Shown: one piece after another, positions 49,332 to 62,807 of the stretch
How the letters are laid out: each line of letters opens with the position of its first letter
Numbering within the stretch: position 1 is the stretch's first letter
Assembly: GCF_036785885.1 (NCBI RefSeq)
Contig: NC_092329.1
Span: 3,100,001 to 3,164,000, forward strand
Origin: Coffea arabica
Taxonomy: Eukaryota > Streptophyta > Magnoliopsida > Gentianales > Rubiaceae
DNA length: 64,000 bases
Reading direction: 5' to 3'
Made by a program: the position numbers and the translations under genes
Notes under the pieces: model-generated
The model's database searches: none
Told to the model about the DNA's origin: nothing
Seen by the model: the letters and a program-made list of their open reading frames with translations, nothing else

Positions 49332-50107
49332 GGAGAATAAGAGAGATAGAAGGGCTTTAGGGCTTTGGGGCTTTGGGAGTGTTGAGGAAAATGAAGAAGA
49401 AAAGAGAGAGATAGTCTTAAGAGAGAGGAGAATAGCGATGAACCCTTCTAAATTGTGATGCATCGAGCCATGCGCCAATCCCATCCTCGGCAGAATACGT
49501 CAGAAAGAAAGAAAACCCTCCAATATTTCTCTAGCTGGGCACGTGATTTTGGCATGAGGAGGACGACCACATTTTAACCAATGACAGCTTGACACATCAG
49601 CAGACAACCACTCTTTTGCCAAAACTCATTCGTGCTTTTACTATATAGGTAGATAAATACGAATTAGATTAGATCAGGCAACTAAACCTAAAAAGAAAAA
49701 TAGAAGGCTAGAGAAAATCAGGGAGGGAAAGAAAAAAATACCAACCATCTGTTTTGGTCCTGAATCTCCTGATGTTGCCAGCCATGGAGAATAAGAGAGA
49801 TAGAAGGGCTTTAGGGCTTTGGGGCTTTGGGAGTGTTGAGGAAAATGAAGAAGAAAAGAGAGAGATAGTCTTAAGAGAGAGGAGAATAGCGATGAACCCT
49901 TCTAAATTGTGATGCATCGAGCCATGCGCCAATCCCATCCTCGGCAGAATACGTCAGAAAGAAAGAAAACCCTCCAATATTTCTCTAGCTGGGCACGTGA
50001 TTTTGGCATGAGGAGGACGACCACATTTTAACCAATGACAGCTTGACACATCAGCAGACAACCACTCTTTTGCCAAAACTCATTCGTGCTTTTACTATAT
50101 AGGTAGA
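49200..50107. repeat. Near-perfect 454-bp tandem duplication at a Helitron 5' end
   Basis: 49200-49653 and 49654-50107 are nearly identical. The only clear difference I see is ttgccggcc against ttgccagcc. The unit starts exactly at the Helitron terminus TCTACC (minus strand). At the inner junction the terminus is preceded by A, as expected for a Helitron insertion boundary. The low divergence implies a very recent event or an assembly duplication. Confidence 0.92.
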
Positions 50108-50334
50108 AGAAGCTATTCTGAAAACTAAAATGAAAACTTTGAATAATCTTTTATTGAAATGTGCAATATTTGCAAAAGAGAAAAGTGAAAACCAAAAATA
50201 GATAGCAGTGGAAAAAAACTTGGCCCAAGACCCACAACACAACCCAAATTTAACACCCGCAATTGATAGCCAGGAACATTAGATCCAGAGTAGGCCGCAG
50301 CTGTAGCGACTAAGCGCTTGTGCTTAATAAAAGT

Positions 50335-50813
50335 TGGGTAAGTGAGCCCCTAAACTATTGTAGTTGTCTACTTTTGATCCTTTATCTAAATTTTATTTTT
50401 GATTGACCCTTAAATAATTAAAATTGCATACTTTAAAGCTTTCAATCACTTTAGACTTAAATCTGGCCAGATTTAAAGGGCAGCTTTGTCCATTCATAGT
50501 TGAAGCATCGAGACCAACAAATCTTATGGTTAAAACTCGATTTTTTCATAAAATTTGTGAAGAAAAATCTAATGGTATGCTTAAAAAAATTAAAGAGTTA
50601 TCTCTTTTTAGGGATTTTTGATGCTAGTCTCGAAGCTTCAATTTTAAATGAACAAAAATATTCTTTAAATTCGGCCCAATTTTTATTTAAAGTCATCGAA
50701 AGTTCTTAAAGTGTGCTGTTTTAATTATTTAAGGGCCAATTAAAAATAAGATATAGATAAAGGGTCAAAATAGACAATGACAATAGTTTAGGCCTCCTGA
50801 AGCTTTTTACTCG
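50335..50813. mobile_element. MITE with about 130-bp inverted repeats upstream of COPA
   Basis: The arms share CTAAACTATTG, TTTATCTA and CCCTTAAATAATTAAAA in mirror orientation. taaaagt occurs next to both ends (50328-50334 and 50814-50820). It is about 480 bp and noncoding, and it ends about 100 bp upstream of the COPA TATA box. Confidence 0.75.
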
Positions 50814-50911
50814 TAAAAGTCTCTCAAAGCCTCGTCACTAGACAAATAGCAAATTAGCAATCTTTTCTCCTTTCTACGCTATGCTCCACACTCCCCAGTA
50901 CCCCCACCCGA

Positions 50912-50919
50912 TATAAATA
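50912..50919 (+). promoter_or_regulatory. TATA box of the COPA gene
   Basis: tataaata lies about 190 bp upstream of the start codon in otherwise pyrimidine-rich DNA, a good plant core promoter. Transcription would start near 50945. Confidence 0.55.
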
Positions 50920-51109
50920 AATCTGATCCCCAATTTTAAAGCCTCAGCAATTCAATTCGTTTCAGATCTGACCCATTAAATCAATCAGATCTCCTTCACT
51001 TCTAAATCCAATTAGGGTTTCCCACCCGAATTTCGCAGCAAATTTTCACTGATCTCACTGCTTTCCCCCTTCCAGGAGTTAGTTTTGGGGCAATTAAGGT
51101 GAAGAGAAA

Positions 51110-54100
51110 ATGTTAACCAAGTTCGAAACCAAGAGTAATCGAGTGAAGGGGTTGAGCTTTCATAGCAAGCGACCATGGATCTTGGCCAGTCTTCATAGTG
51201 GTGTGATCCAGCTATGGGACTATCGTATGGGCACTCTCATCGATCGGTTTGACGAGCACGATGGCCCCGTGCGTGGCGTCCATTTCCATAAATCTCAACC
51301 TCTCTTTGTCTCCGGAGGTATTGGTTTTATTCCCATTTGTATTTTAATTGAGTATTTGGGGATCGAAATATGATCTATGTTTGGTTAATTTTAGTTTGTA
51401 CTTGGATCTAATTGACGAATCAGCTCTTACTTAGTTTGGAATTTACGATTTATGATTCGGGAGTTTTTGTTTTTGAGCGGTAAATGTTTGATTTGTTCTA
51501 TTCGTTACGTGATTGCAGTTTGTTTATTTAGCCTTGTACTAATGTAGATTAGGGAGATGGATTTAAATGTGGGTTGTCTTTCAATTTTAATGGATTATGA
51601 TTTCAACTGTGTGCATCAGCATTAGGGGAATTGGATATGTCGGTTGCATTTTGTTGTTTTCTGTTGTGAATAAGCTATATTATTTCCTTTCTAATTAGTA
51701 GCGATCTGATGGGATAGTTGCGATGTGTGCCACTTTTTACATGATTTCAGTTTGTTTATTTGGACTTGTAAAAATTTGGATTAGGGAGCTGGATTGAATG
51801 AGTTGTTTGTCTCTCATTGTTAAAGTATTCAACCCTATGCATCAGCATTAGGGGGATTGACATATGTTGGTTGCAATTTGTTGTTTTCCCTTGTAAATAA
51901 GTGATTTTTTCCTTTTGGGTTAGTGGTCATCTGGTGGGACAGTTTAGAAAGCAAAGATTGGATCTGTTGTGCTATTCTGGTTCTACTGTTGGACTTTCCA
52001 AAAGAGGTGGATCCAAATCCCCAAGCTCCAATACATATTGAACATCTGCTTTTGGTTTTCAGCAGGCCTTTGAGCTAATGAACTTTTTCTGTTGTGGAAA
52101 CTTGATGAGGGTGGAAGCTTGATATCCTCCTCAGTAAAGGAGGTTATCCTCCCTTCCATGTTGTTTTCCCATTGTCAGGAATCATGATACAGAACCTTTT
52201 TTTTTTTTTCAGGAGATGATTATAAGATCAAGGTTTGGAATTACAAGCTGCATAGGTGTTTGTTTACCCTGCTTGGGCATCTTGATTACATTCGTACTGT
52301 TCAATTTCACCACGAGTATCCATGGATTGTTAGTGCAAGTGATGATCAAACAATCAGAATATGGAACTGGCAGTCTCGAACTTGTATCTCTGTCTTGACT
52401 GGGCACAACCACTATGTGATGTGTGCCTCATTCCATCCCAAGGAGGACTTAGTTGTGTCTGCTTCTTTGGATCAGACCGTTCGAGTGTGGGATATTGGTG
52501 CCCTGAGGAAGAAAACAGTGTCCCCTGCTGATGACATCCTCAGATTGAGTCAGATGAACACCGATTTCTTCGGTGGTGTCGATGCAGTTGTAAAGTATGT
52601 CCTAGAGGGTCATGATCGAGGAGTGAACTGGGCTTCATTCCATCCCACTCTCCCTTTGATTGTCTCTGGTGCTGATGATCGCCAAGTTAAAATCTGGCGA
52701 ATGAATGGTATGAAACTATTCTTCCCCCTGGCCCCCCAAATTAGAATTTTCTTGTCGCTTAGACTGAAAACTTTTTTTTTCTCTATTTCTAGTTTCTTGG
52801 TGTTGTAGTTAGTGTACATTTTTAGGTTTAAAAATCATATTTTGTACATACGTGGGTTACAAGTGTTGCAGATTGCTAGTTTTTAGACTACACAAATTGA
52901 ATATCCCAGTCTTTTTTTGTCCTTTTAGTATTTTCCTTCTATTCAAGAAACTATGGCATGCTACTGAACTGTTTTAGAAGCTTTATTGCGTGAAAATTTA
53001 GTTTACTACTCTTGATAAGCCTTTTAAGTTGTGCAGGCGGTCTCTATCAAATTTACAATAAATAAAGAAGTGTTTAGATGTTATGTAAGCTAATGGCATA
53101 TTCACCAGAACCTGCGGTAGCAGCATTCTTTTTCTAATTCCTGTGGGTGGGCATACTTTTTCTAATTCCTGTGGGTGGGCATAATCTTTTTAATAATTAG
53201 GTTTATGTGGAGGTGACTTCAGTTTTTCTTTGTTTGACTTTCAAAAGGTTGCTGCATAGTCCTTTTTTTTTAATATTTTGATTCTTTTCAAATGGGTTTC
53301 CAAAGGACGGTCTTCTTTCAATATGTTGGATACATTGTCTCACACCTGACTAGGTCCCTTATTATTCTACTCATTAAATGCTTCCCCTTCATGCACTTAT
53401 TTTGTTTATTTTGTAGAAATAAAAATGTTGAGGAAATTAATTTTGTGTTGCATTTGCTTTTGTGCTGTAGAAAACTGGCCCAGTGCAAGATCAATGGTCT
53501 TTTTAAAGTATAGTTTCTTCCCCAACCACCCCCCCACCACAAAAAAAAAAAACATAGAAATGTGACCACCTAGCTGAAAATTTCGTTTCCAGCATTTCTG
53601 CTGTTACTTTTTTAATTATTTCTCTTCATCTTGGAAGTAAAAGCCCTAATTATTATGAGATTCTCAATTATTTTTCTGCAGACACAAAAGCTTGGGAAGT
53701 TGACACATTGAGAGGGCATATGAACAATGTGTCATGTGTTCTATTCCATGCAAGACAGGACATTATTGTCTCAAATTCAGAAGATAAGAGCATACGAGTG
53801 TGGGATGCTACAAAGAGAACAGGTCTTCAGACTTTCAGAAGGGAACATGACCGATTCTGGATCCTTGCGGCTCACCCTGAGATGAATCTTCTAGCTGCCG
53901 GTCATGACAGTGGCATGATTGTATTCAAACTGGAGAGGGAACGCCCTGCATTTTCTGTGAGTGGTGATTCTCTGCTTTATGTGAAAGATCGCTTCCTGCG
54001 CATTTTTGAGTGCTCAACTCAGAAAGATACTCAGTTGATACCAATTAGGAGGCCTGGTTCTAACAGCTTAAATCAAGGCCCCCGCACTCTTTCCTACAGC

Positions 54101-56632
54101 CCTACTGAAAATGCTGCTTTAATATGTTCAGACATGGATGGAGGTTCTTATGAGCTCTATATTGTACCGAAAGACAACTATGGTAGAGGTGAAACTGTTC
54201 AAGAGGCCAAAAGAGGTATTGGAGGTTCAGCAGTTTTCGTTGCTCGAAATAGATTTGCTGTGCTTGAGAAGAGCAGCAACCAAGTGGCAGTCAAGAATCT
54301 TAAGAATGATACTGTCAAGAAGAGTCCTCTTCCTATTGCTACAGATGCAATTTTTTATGCAGGCACAGGAAACTTGCTGTGTAGGGCAGAGGACCGAGTT
54401 GTCATTTTTGACCTCCAACAGCGCTTGGTACTTGGGGAACTTCAGACTTCTTTCATCAGGTATGTAGTCTGGTCACAGGACATGGAAAGCGTTGCTTTGC
54501 TCAGCAAGCACTCGATAGTCATAGCTGATAAGAAACTTGTTCATCGGTGTACTCTTCACGAGACAATCCGTGTCAAGAGTGGAGCTTGGGATGATAATGG
54601 TGTTTTCATATACACAACACTGACGCACATCAAGTATTGCCTTCCTAATGGGGACAGTGGAATTATTAAAACCCTGGATGTCCCGATATACATCACTAAA
54701 ATATATGGCAATACAATCTTTTGCCTGGATCGAGAAGGCAAAAATCGTCCTATTATTATTGATTCAACCGAGTACATTTTTAAGCTGTCTCTGCTAAGGA
54801 AGAGATATGACCAGGTCATGAGTATGATTAGGAACTCAGAACTCTGTGGGCAAGCCATGATTGCTTATTTGCAGCAGAAGGGATTTCCAGAAGTTGCTCT
54901 GCATTTTGTAAAGGATGAGCGAACTCGATTCAACTTGGCTCTCGAAAGTGGAAACATCCAGATAGCAGTTGCATCTGCTAAAGAGATTGATGAGAAAGAT
55001 CACTGGTACAGGCTAGGGGTGGAGGCCCTTCGTCAGGGTAATGCTGGCATAGTTGAATATGCATATCAGAGGACGAAGAACTTCGAGAGGCTGTCATTCC
55101 TTTATTTGACAACGGGGAATTTGGAAAAGTTGTCCAAAATGATGAAAATTGCTGAAGTTAAGAATGATGTTATGGGCCAGTTCCATGATGCTTTGTACCT
55201 GGGTGATATCCAAGAACGTGTCAAGATTTTGGAGAATGCTGGTCATTTGCCCCTCGCATACATCACAGCCTCAGTCCATGGGCTTCATGATGTTGCTGAG
55301 CGTCTCGCTGCAGATCTGGGAGATAACGTTCCAACTTTGCCCAAGGGGAAATCTGCTTCACTCTTGATTCCCCCAAAACCTGTATTATGTGGTGGAGATT
55401 GGCCCTTGTTGATGGTCACGAGAGGGATCTTTGAGGGTGGTCTTGATAATGCTGGGAAGGGTACACAAGAGGACTATGAAGATGCCGCAGATGCTGATTG
55501 GGGCGAGGCTTTGGATATTGGTGAAGTTGAAAACATCCAGAATGGTGACATCAGTATGGTCTTGGATGAAGATGAAGTGCAGGAAGACAATGAGGAGGGA
55601 GGATGGGATCTTGAGGATCTGGATCTGCCACCTGATGCTGATACGCCTAAGACTGCTTCAAATACACGTTCATCTGTATTCATAACACCAACTAATGGAA
55701 TGCCTGTTAGCCAGATTTGGGTTCAGAAATCATCCATTGCCGCAGAACATGCTGCTGCTGGGAATTTTGACACTGCAATGCGATTACTGAGCCGACAATT
55801 AGGAATAAGAAATTTTTCTCCTTTGAAGCCGTTGTTTATTGATCTTCAGTCAGGCAGTCATACTTATCTGCGTGCCTTCTCCTCTGCACCAGTGATTACT
55901 GTTGCAGTTGAACGGGGTTGGAGCGAGGCAGCAAGTCCTAATGTGCGGGGTCCACCTGCCCTTGTGTTCAACTTTTCTCAGCTGGATGAGAAACTGAAGG
56001 CTGGCTACAAGGCCACAACTTCTGGAAAGTTCACTGAAGCACTGAAACTATTTCGGTCTATTCTGCTTACAATTCCCCTTATTGTAGTTGAGACTCGGAG
56101 AGAAGTGGATGAAGTTAAGGAATTGATTGTTATTGCAAAGGAGTATGTTCTAGGTTTGCAAATGGAGCTAAAAAGGAGGGAATTGAAGGAGGATCCTGTT
56201 CGTCAGCAGGAGCTAGCTGCCTACTTCACTCATTGCAATCTGCAGCTCCCCCATTCTAGACTTGCCCTATTGAATGCCATGCTTGTTTGCTACAAGGCTG
56301 GCAACCTCAGCACTGCAGCAAACTTTGCTAGGCGCCTCTTGGACACCAATCCAACAAATGAAAACCAGGCCAGGAATGCTCGTCAAGTTCTTCAGGCTGC
56401 GGAGAGAAACATGAAAGATGTTTCTCAGCTGAATTATGACTTCAGAAACCCCTTTGTGACCTGTGGAGCCACGTATGTTCCCATATACCGTGGACAGAAG
56501 GATGTCATCTGCCCTTATTGTGGTACCCATTTTGTTCCATCACAGCAGGGGCAATTATGTACTGTGTGTGATCTTGCTGTTGTTGGAGCTGATGCATCTG
56601 GCCTTCTTTGCTCTCCTTCACAAATGCGATGA
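51110..56632 (+). CDS. COPA: Coatomer subunit alpha (alpha-COP)
   Basis: Three exons, 51110-51317, 52213-52707 and 53682-56632, join with consistent phase (SGG across intron 1, RMN-DTKAW across intron 2) to give 1217 aa, the normal plant length. The N-terminal propeller (about residues 1-320) has WD40 units ending in VWNY, IWNW, VWDIG, IWRM and VWDAT. A coatomer WD-associated region follows to about residue 780, then an acidic linker ([20 protein letters not shown]) and the C-terminal COPI_C domain with CPYCGTHF and [15 protein letters not shown]. Known: alpha-COP forms the B-subcomplex of the COPI coat with beta' and epsilon and binds dilysine cargo signals for Golgi-to-ER transport. A partial broken copy lies at 33150-35735. 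Confidence 0.98.
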
Positions 56633-57330
56633 TTACAATTCCTTTCAATATTTAGTTCATCCCAACAGGCTGTGTCGTTAGAAACATAAAGGTAGGAATA
56701 TTACTTTACCCACACTATACTTACTTTATTTCTGCAATTGGTTTCCTACATCCCCCATTTTTTAATTTGCCTGTAGCTTTACCAAATGCCAAAAAATGAA
56801 ACTGATGTTTGCTCACATTACCTGGAGTTTTTCTTTACTAATCCCTCTCGCTCAAAAAACGTCTCATGTCTTTCCCCTTTTATTCATCCATCTCATAATT
56901 CTGCACTTGCTGATTAACTTTCCAAATATAAATGAAGAATTGAGGTAATTATCCATCTAACATTGTAGCGAATTCTTGGAATATTCTCTTTTTCCATATC
57001 CGTCTTATTCTTCTTTTTTTTTTCTTTGGTGGGCGGTGTGGATATTTATGTTGCAATTGCTTTGTATGTGGCAGATAAATATTTTTTCTCACTGTTGCTG
57101 TGAAGGAAGGGTTTCATCCAGAGACTTTGTAGGGAAAGCTGGAAGAGAGCTATTTAGAACCTCTGTTTTGTTTTGTTGAATGATGTCGTCTCTCCATCAA
57201 ACAAGGTCAGGGAGCCCTACTCTATTGGCCGGTCTGATTTTGTTTCTTTTGCCCTTTCTGCGGTGTGGCTGGCTATGAATAATGTAATGGAATTTGATAC
57301 TATCTTTTTGTATTACTCCGTATTTGACTA
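56633..57330 (+). other. COPA 3' UTR and possible UTR intron
   Basis: A GTAGGA donor-like site follows about 60 bases after the stop codon, and CAG acceptor-like sites lie near 57075. A spliced 3' UTR is therefore possible but unproven. AATAA-type signals occur near 57280. No coding sequence is visible. Confidence 0.35.
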
Positions 57331-58822
57331 GTTTTTTTCCCCTTCTTACCCATAGTTCTATCCTTCTGTACAAGTTTTCATTCTTTTTGCTATATCTACT
57401 GAACTCAATGATATCTTAATGGGATTCAGTATTTAGAACTCTCTGAAGGGAATTTACTGCAGTAAGAGCAATTGGTAGTTACCTTGGCGTCTGTCTTGGT
57501 TTGAATTTGATTAATGGTACCTATTTAATTGTTGTTGGCTTGCGAGGGTTCTTCCTCATATTGTCTTCTAAGTTTCGAGTTTTCAACAGTTCAAGCGGGG
57601 GAGGTTTCTTTCTGTTGAATCAAATGGAATTGCCCCCCTCTTTCTTTTTTTTTCTTTTTTTTTTTTTCGGTCTTTCCATCGTTTTGTTTTGAACTGATTC
57701 TGGTGTTTTACACTAAATTTAATTACTGCCAAAACAACCCTATTCTATGAAGAATGTGTTCAAAACCGTTTAAAAGTTGTAAGCTTGAGACGAACCAATT
57801 TACACGGCTGGGGATTACTAGACGACCCAATTTACACGACTAGTGATTTAGACAAGCATTACATGGGTCACGTGGGAGTAATTGATGTCTATGAGCAAGT
57901 GACTTGTATATCATGCGACAGAAATTGCAAACTGCAGATGCAAATGGACCTCCTGATGCACTGAAGTCCCAACTGCTAGTGTATCAGTTATATTGATGCT
58001 AGCTTGTAATTTGACTGATCAACGTTAATCTTTGTCATGTAGTGGTGCCATGCAACATTAGTATCAGTTAATTGCAAATGATAATAAACAAGTTGGATTT
58101 CCAAAAGATTGAAGAAACAGGTTTGTGCTTTGGGCTGCAGAACACAGAATCTCAGTAGGGTAAAACCCACTGCAGACACGGTGCGCGTAGACGACAATGG
58201 CCCATGTTTGGTTTCCATTTTTCCGGCCCTTTTTTTCCCCTGTTCGACATGCTCAGACGCTGAATGGGCCTTCCACCTATTTAAATCATTTTATTTGGGG
58301 TACGAGTTCTCTTATGTGGGGCCTCTTGTGGTATGGCTCGTTTCGGTGTATTTGCTTAAGCTGGGCTTGGATCTGGTATTTAGCTGTACAAAAGCATGCC
58401 AATGACACCCTCTCTTTTTTTCCCGGTTGATAGATTATCACGATAACCAATAATCTTAAGACAGTGAAATCATTCTTTATACCCAACAAATTATCTCATA
58501 CCCAACTTATTTTATGTAAAAAATTTCTTTACGCATGTCAGTTTGCATGTGTAACAGAATCACGTAAGAAAGCATGTGAAATTTCATTGCAAGCAGCAAC
58601 TAGTAATTGACTTGGTGCATAAAATAAAACGTTAAATTTGGTAGTCTGTAAGTCAAGTCCCTGTTCCACATTTCCTCGTAATATTTGCTAAAGGCAATAA
58701 AATTAATTTCCCGTATTCACGCCCCCCAGTACCATACTTCAGACGAATCCATATACTTTGAGGTCGAAGAGGGTTCTCTCTGACAATTCCTTTAACCGGT
58801 TATCGTAGGACATAACATGTAT
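57331..58822. other. Intergenic DNA
   Basis: No gene is supported on either strand. Long T runs lie at 57640-57665. The right end includes the left target repeat of the following SINE. Confidence 0.35.
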
Positions 58823-59037
58823 AACCAACTCTTTCTAGAGGAGTTGACCACAACATTAATTTTAGGGTGGGAGGAGGTCAATAATTCAAATTTTATCTTC
58901 CATCAATATGTTTCTATATAAGGATTGTTCTAAATCTATACGGGTACGTGATACATCCATCTGATCTGATGGTGGTTTAGTCCCCGTCAGGTTCCCTCGA
59001 TTCAGTTGGGCCACCCCCTAGAGTAGGCTTCCCCCTA
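58823..59037 (+). mobile_element. tRNA-type SINE with 17-bp target duplication
   Basis: The perfect repeat taggacataacatgtat (58806-58822 and 59038-59054) brackets 215 bp. Near its start the plus strand has an A-box-like tctagaggagttgacc and a B-box-like ggtcaataattcaaat, followed by ttccatcaa. That block resembles the one in the SINE at 60661-60841. The 3' end is not a simple poly(A) run. Confidence 0.75.
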
Positions 59038-59054
59038 TAGGACATAACATGTAT

Positions 59055-60643
59055 CGCTTGGAAAAACTCTTATGAAGTGCAATCAGCGTGAGAAGATGGA
59101 AACTTTTACCATGAGTAGCTATGCAGACATTTATACATGAGTACATAAATATGAATATACTGTTGTATATATAAATGTATGTATAATTAAATCTTTCTTT
59201 ATATTTTTAGTGCATATGCTTATGGATCTAAATAGACGTTACAACATTTTAATTTGAATTTGAATATCAAATATATATATATGTATATATGACATGAATT
59301 TTAAATTCGCTCGTGTATTTTAAGCTAAATTTCTTTACCAAAAATATATTATGGTCATACAATACATAACAGGCGTAGGATATATGCAAGATCTGCATAT
59401 GATGTACTCCTACTAGTATTTGTACAGATCACAGAGAGCCAGGCAGGTAGCGAGCCAATTTGAGGTTTCGATTAACATAGGTAGGGATTTTGACAAAAAA
59501 AAAAAATTAACATAGGTAGGGTTGTGAAAACTCAAAAGTTGGTGGTAGACATGTGAATTTTGGAGGCAACTGGTGATTCTTTCGGTTTCCTACACCAAAT
59601 AATGACCGACCCATAACGGCCAAACAAGCCAATAATAATCATAAGCTTAAAGAGAAACCTACATCCCGCTCTAAAAATCATCACCTAAAACATCCATATG
59701 CTACTACTACTTTTACTACAGCTCTCGCTAATTATTGGAATTAAGTTTTGCCCCCCCTTTATTTTATTAGTTAGATTTTATCATTATGTCCAGCACATGG
59801 GGGGTCAGGAGGACCCCACCAACTTGCCGCGGACCCACCCTTTTGTATGACTAGGCTCAGGACCATATCTTTCGGCCTTCCTCGTTCCTCCTTTCGGCCT
59901 TTCTCGAGTTCGATTCGAGTTGTTAATTTAATACTACCAGTAATTTTGAAAAAAAAAAAAAAAAAAACTAGGTCCATCCATCCGTACAATCCTGCCCTGT
60001 GAATGGACTTTCCATATATGGGTTCTATTTCTACTAGTAGAATGAAGAAAGCATCCATCAAAATACATTCGGATAATTAGATGTTCCCCAACAAAGAAAA
60101 TCTATAAGATTTCAAATTCAACTTGAGTAAAGCTGATCATCGAGTATATTTAAAGAAAATTAAAGAATTCTTCAACATCCACCCAATTCTGGATGGATCG
60201 ATAAGAATGAGATGCCAGTTGACATCAATTGATTGATGGAGGGGTTAATTATCCCTGAGTTAATAATGAGTGATGGTGACTCCATACATCCATAATACAT
60301 CCATGGAACAACAGAAAAGAAGTACAGCAGAAATTACCATCTCTTAGTTCTTGATAGCTGAGTACTAGGTAGATTTATATCCCAAAAAAAAAAAAAAAGG
60401 GTACGTTGTATAGGGTAGCTAGGTACATATTGCACTGGCATCCATGTGTTATTTATCTCAGACAGTCTGGTACATTTTTGAACAAATAATAATGTGGCTT
60501 CCATTTAATGGAACTTTTTAATTATTTTGCGGATTACAACTTTTGTAATCAGCTTTCCAGCAATAAAATTCAAAAGTGGATGGCTGGAGTGAAGCAATTG
60601 AGAGTTTCCTTTTCCCCATTTTTGTTTTATTTTTTGGTAGCGA
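59055..60643. other. Intergenic DNA
   Basis: No gene is visible. About 59210-59330 holds a faint relative of the MITE at 5512. A 20-base A run is at 59948. Nothing else is recognised. Confidence 0.35.
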
Positions 60644-60660
60644 AATGTCGTTCTCTATTT

Positions 60661-60841
60661 TGTTTTTTCGCAACGGTAGAATTTCTATAATCTAATCTAA
60701 CCTAATCTAGGAAGGAGAACTCGATGTGAGTATAGATTCCATGAAAAAAGGCCAATTAAAGTTGATGGGAGACAAATGTTGAACTCTTGACCTCCCACAC
60801 CACCAAGTTAATGGTGACCACCAGGCCAAAAGCCTAGTGTC
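60661..60841 (-). mobile_element. tRNA-type SINE with 17-bp target duplication
   Basis: aatgtcgttctctattt occurs at 60644-60660 and 60842-60858 around 181 bp. The minus strand reads an A-box-like TTGGCCTGGTGGTCACC, then GGGAGGTCAAGAGTTCAA as the B-box region, then CTCCCATCAA, and it ends with a short A-rich tail (CGAAAAAACA) next to the left target repeat. Confidence 0.82.
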
Positions 60842-60858
60842 AATGTCGTTCTCTATTT

Positions 60859-61146
60859 GATCGCTAGTAGAATAGAACTCATTAAATTGAAGCTCAACCC
60901 AATAGTAAGAGATTAAAGTAGGTACTCAATTAATTACGATATTTGAATCCGTAGAATTCAAAGAAAAAAAAAATTTGATAGCCAAGCGTTTTAGCTTCAA
61001 ATGGATGTTACGCTCTGCGAAAAGCTAAAACTTGGATTTCGACAAGCTTCCATGCAACATTTCTTAATCCCATATTGATTAGCGAGCTCTAATGGGTATT
61101 ATATCATGTTGAATAATGAGCTCTAGTTGGGATCACAACAATAATA

Positions 61147-61207
<61 letters not shown>

Positions 61208-62807
61208 ACGTTTCTTGCAATCATAAAACCAGCCTCCCAGGTCTTCAAGTCACATCTATGTATCCGCTAAAGAACAATTCCGCTAGTCTCGAAACGCTAG
61301 ACGGAAGCTTCCTTGTCCCGAATTCTACATGATCAAAATGGGAGGGTGAAATCCTTTTTTGGTTTACTGAAACTTTTTCTTCAAGGTAATGACTAATGAA
61401 GAATAGCCACCATAACCAGCCCCTTCCCTTCCTATCCCCCTTTTTTTTTTTTCACTAAATTCCCTCCGGGAAGAGTTACTAGCATATTTCAGTGTGTTTG
61501 GATAGTAATATTTTTTTCAAATATTAGTTTGCTTACATCATAATTATGCTTCTCAATCAACTTTTTATTTTTTCAACAATCTTTTTATCTCAAATATATT
61601 ATATCACAAAAAAGAATTACAATAATTATTGCAAATAATATTTCAAATAATCTTCTATCTAAACACACTCAATCAATACACTAGAAAATTAAAACTATGT
61701 CCGGGTATGTGTCTCTTATATGTGTGTGTGTGTGTGTGTTTGTACATAATAAAATGCAATTGAAACATCAAAAGTACTATATATATAAATTAAATAACGA
61801 AGGACGTCCTATAAATCAGAGGTATTGAATTCGATTTCAACTATATATGAGTTTATTTTGCCATTATATGTGAGTTTTTTTTATAAAATATTATTATACT
61901 TTCATTAAAATTTGCACTAATGACAGAAATTATCATTGATATGAAAGATCAAATCTAAAAAATTGATACTACAGATCTAAATAATAGATAAAAATTATAT
62001 TGTGAAGTTTCAAAAAATATTTTTAAAAATAAGATAAAATAATTGTAGCCACATGAACATCTATGCATGCTTCCAATTGTCAGATTTGCTGATTAACTAC
62101 TATAAATCTTGATATTATGGTGAGATCTGTCAAATAAATTTTAAAAATTTCAGATCTAACAATCAAAAATTAAAAAACTCAGATCTAATATAAAAAATAT
62201 GAAAAAATTACCTAAAACTCCCACCGGTAATCCCTAGGAGAAAAAAAAGCTTGTACTAGAAAAGTATAGAAGAGCCAAAAAAAAATCTCATTAAGCAACT
62301 TTTAGAGAAAAGATACTTTAACTAGAAAATCTTAAAAGAGAATTTATTCACACAAATGAAAAAAAAAAATAGAGAGAGGAGAAGGATCAGAAAAACTTGT
62401 TTATAAAATCTTTCTTTCATGGGAGAGTTGGAGGAAGTTTTTATTAGGGATTATATGCGAATTAATTTGTGGGATTATTGTTGTCATGTATTTGAGTTAA
62501 TTGACTTAAATTCGGTGCACATCGTAGTCTATACGTATTACTCCAACTAATGTGGCGGTATTACTTTGTAATCCTATTAAAAAAATACCTAGGGATATAG
62601 ATGTTACTAATACTTATCCTTCAAGATTCGAAATTGATCTCCTAGATCTAGGTCTCTCTATTTTCATAACAATGAATTTATTACTTCTTAGTCCTCGGGA
62701 TGTAGTATTAAGATGATTACTTTGATTGGACTCGTTGATGATTTGCTTTACAACTATTTCCAGGAAAGCACACATTCCCGTTACAAAAAACTCTCTATAT
62801 GTAATTC
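60859..62807. other. Intergenic DNA with microsatellites and a hAT-like MITE
   Basis: An AT dinucleotide microsatellite spans about 61148-61204, and a TG run spans about 61720-61739. About 61491-61670 has mirrored ends (agtgtgtttggatag and ctatctaaacacact), a hAT-like MITE pattern. The section at 61920-62400 is agatct-rich and noncoding. Confidence 0.5.

Larger units (their letters stand above)
47814..50107 (-). mobile_element. Second, related Helitron, 5' part only
   Basis: The minus strand begins TCTACCTATATAGTAAAAGC, close to the start of the neighbouring element (47813). The following about 100 bases are also related (ATTGGTTRRA, GGTCGTC). It runs into the 5' end of that element and has no 3' hairpin of its own. 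Its first 454 bp are present twice. Spliced short-ORF pieces lie inside. Confidence 0.65.

Noticed and set aside
49254..49938. Two identical 76-codon ORFs on the minus strand as a duplicated gene
   Set aside because: They are part of the 454-bp duplicated Helitron end. The ORF runs through a likely leader and intron and has no family features.
53708..56632. Antisense and frame-shifted ORFs over COPA
   Set aside because: They are frame shadows of a strongly conserved coding exon.
57501..57692. A small gene downstream of COPA
   Set aside because: The ORF is composed largely of hydrophobic and poly-Phe codons from T runs and has no homology that I recognise.
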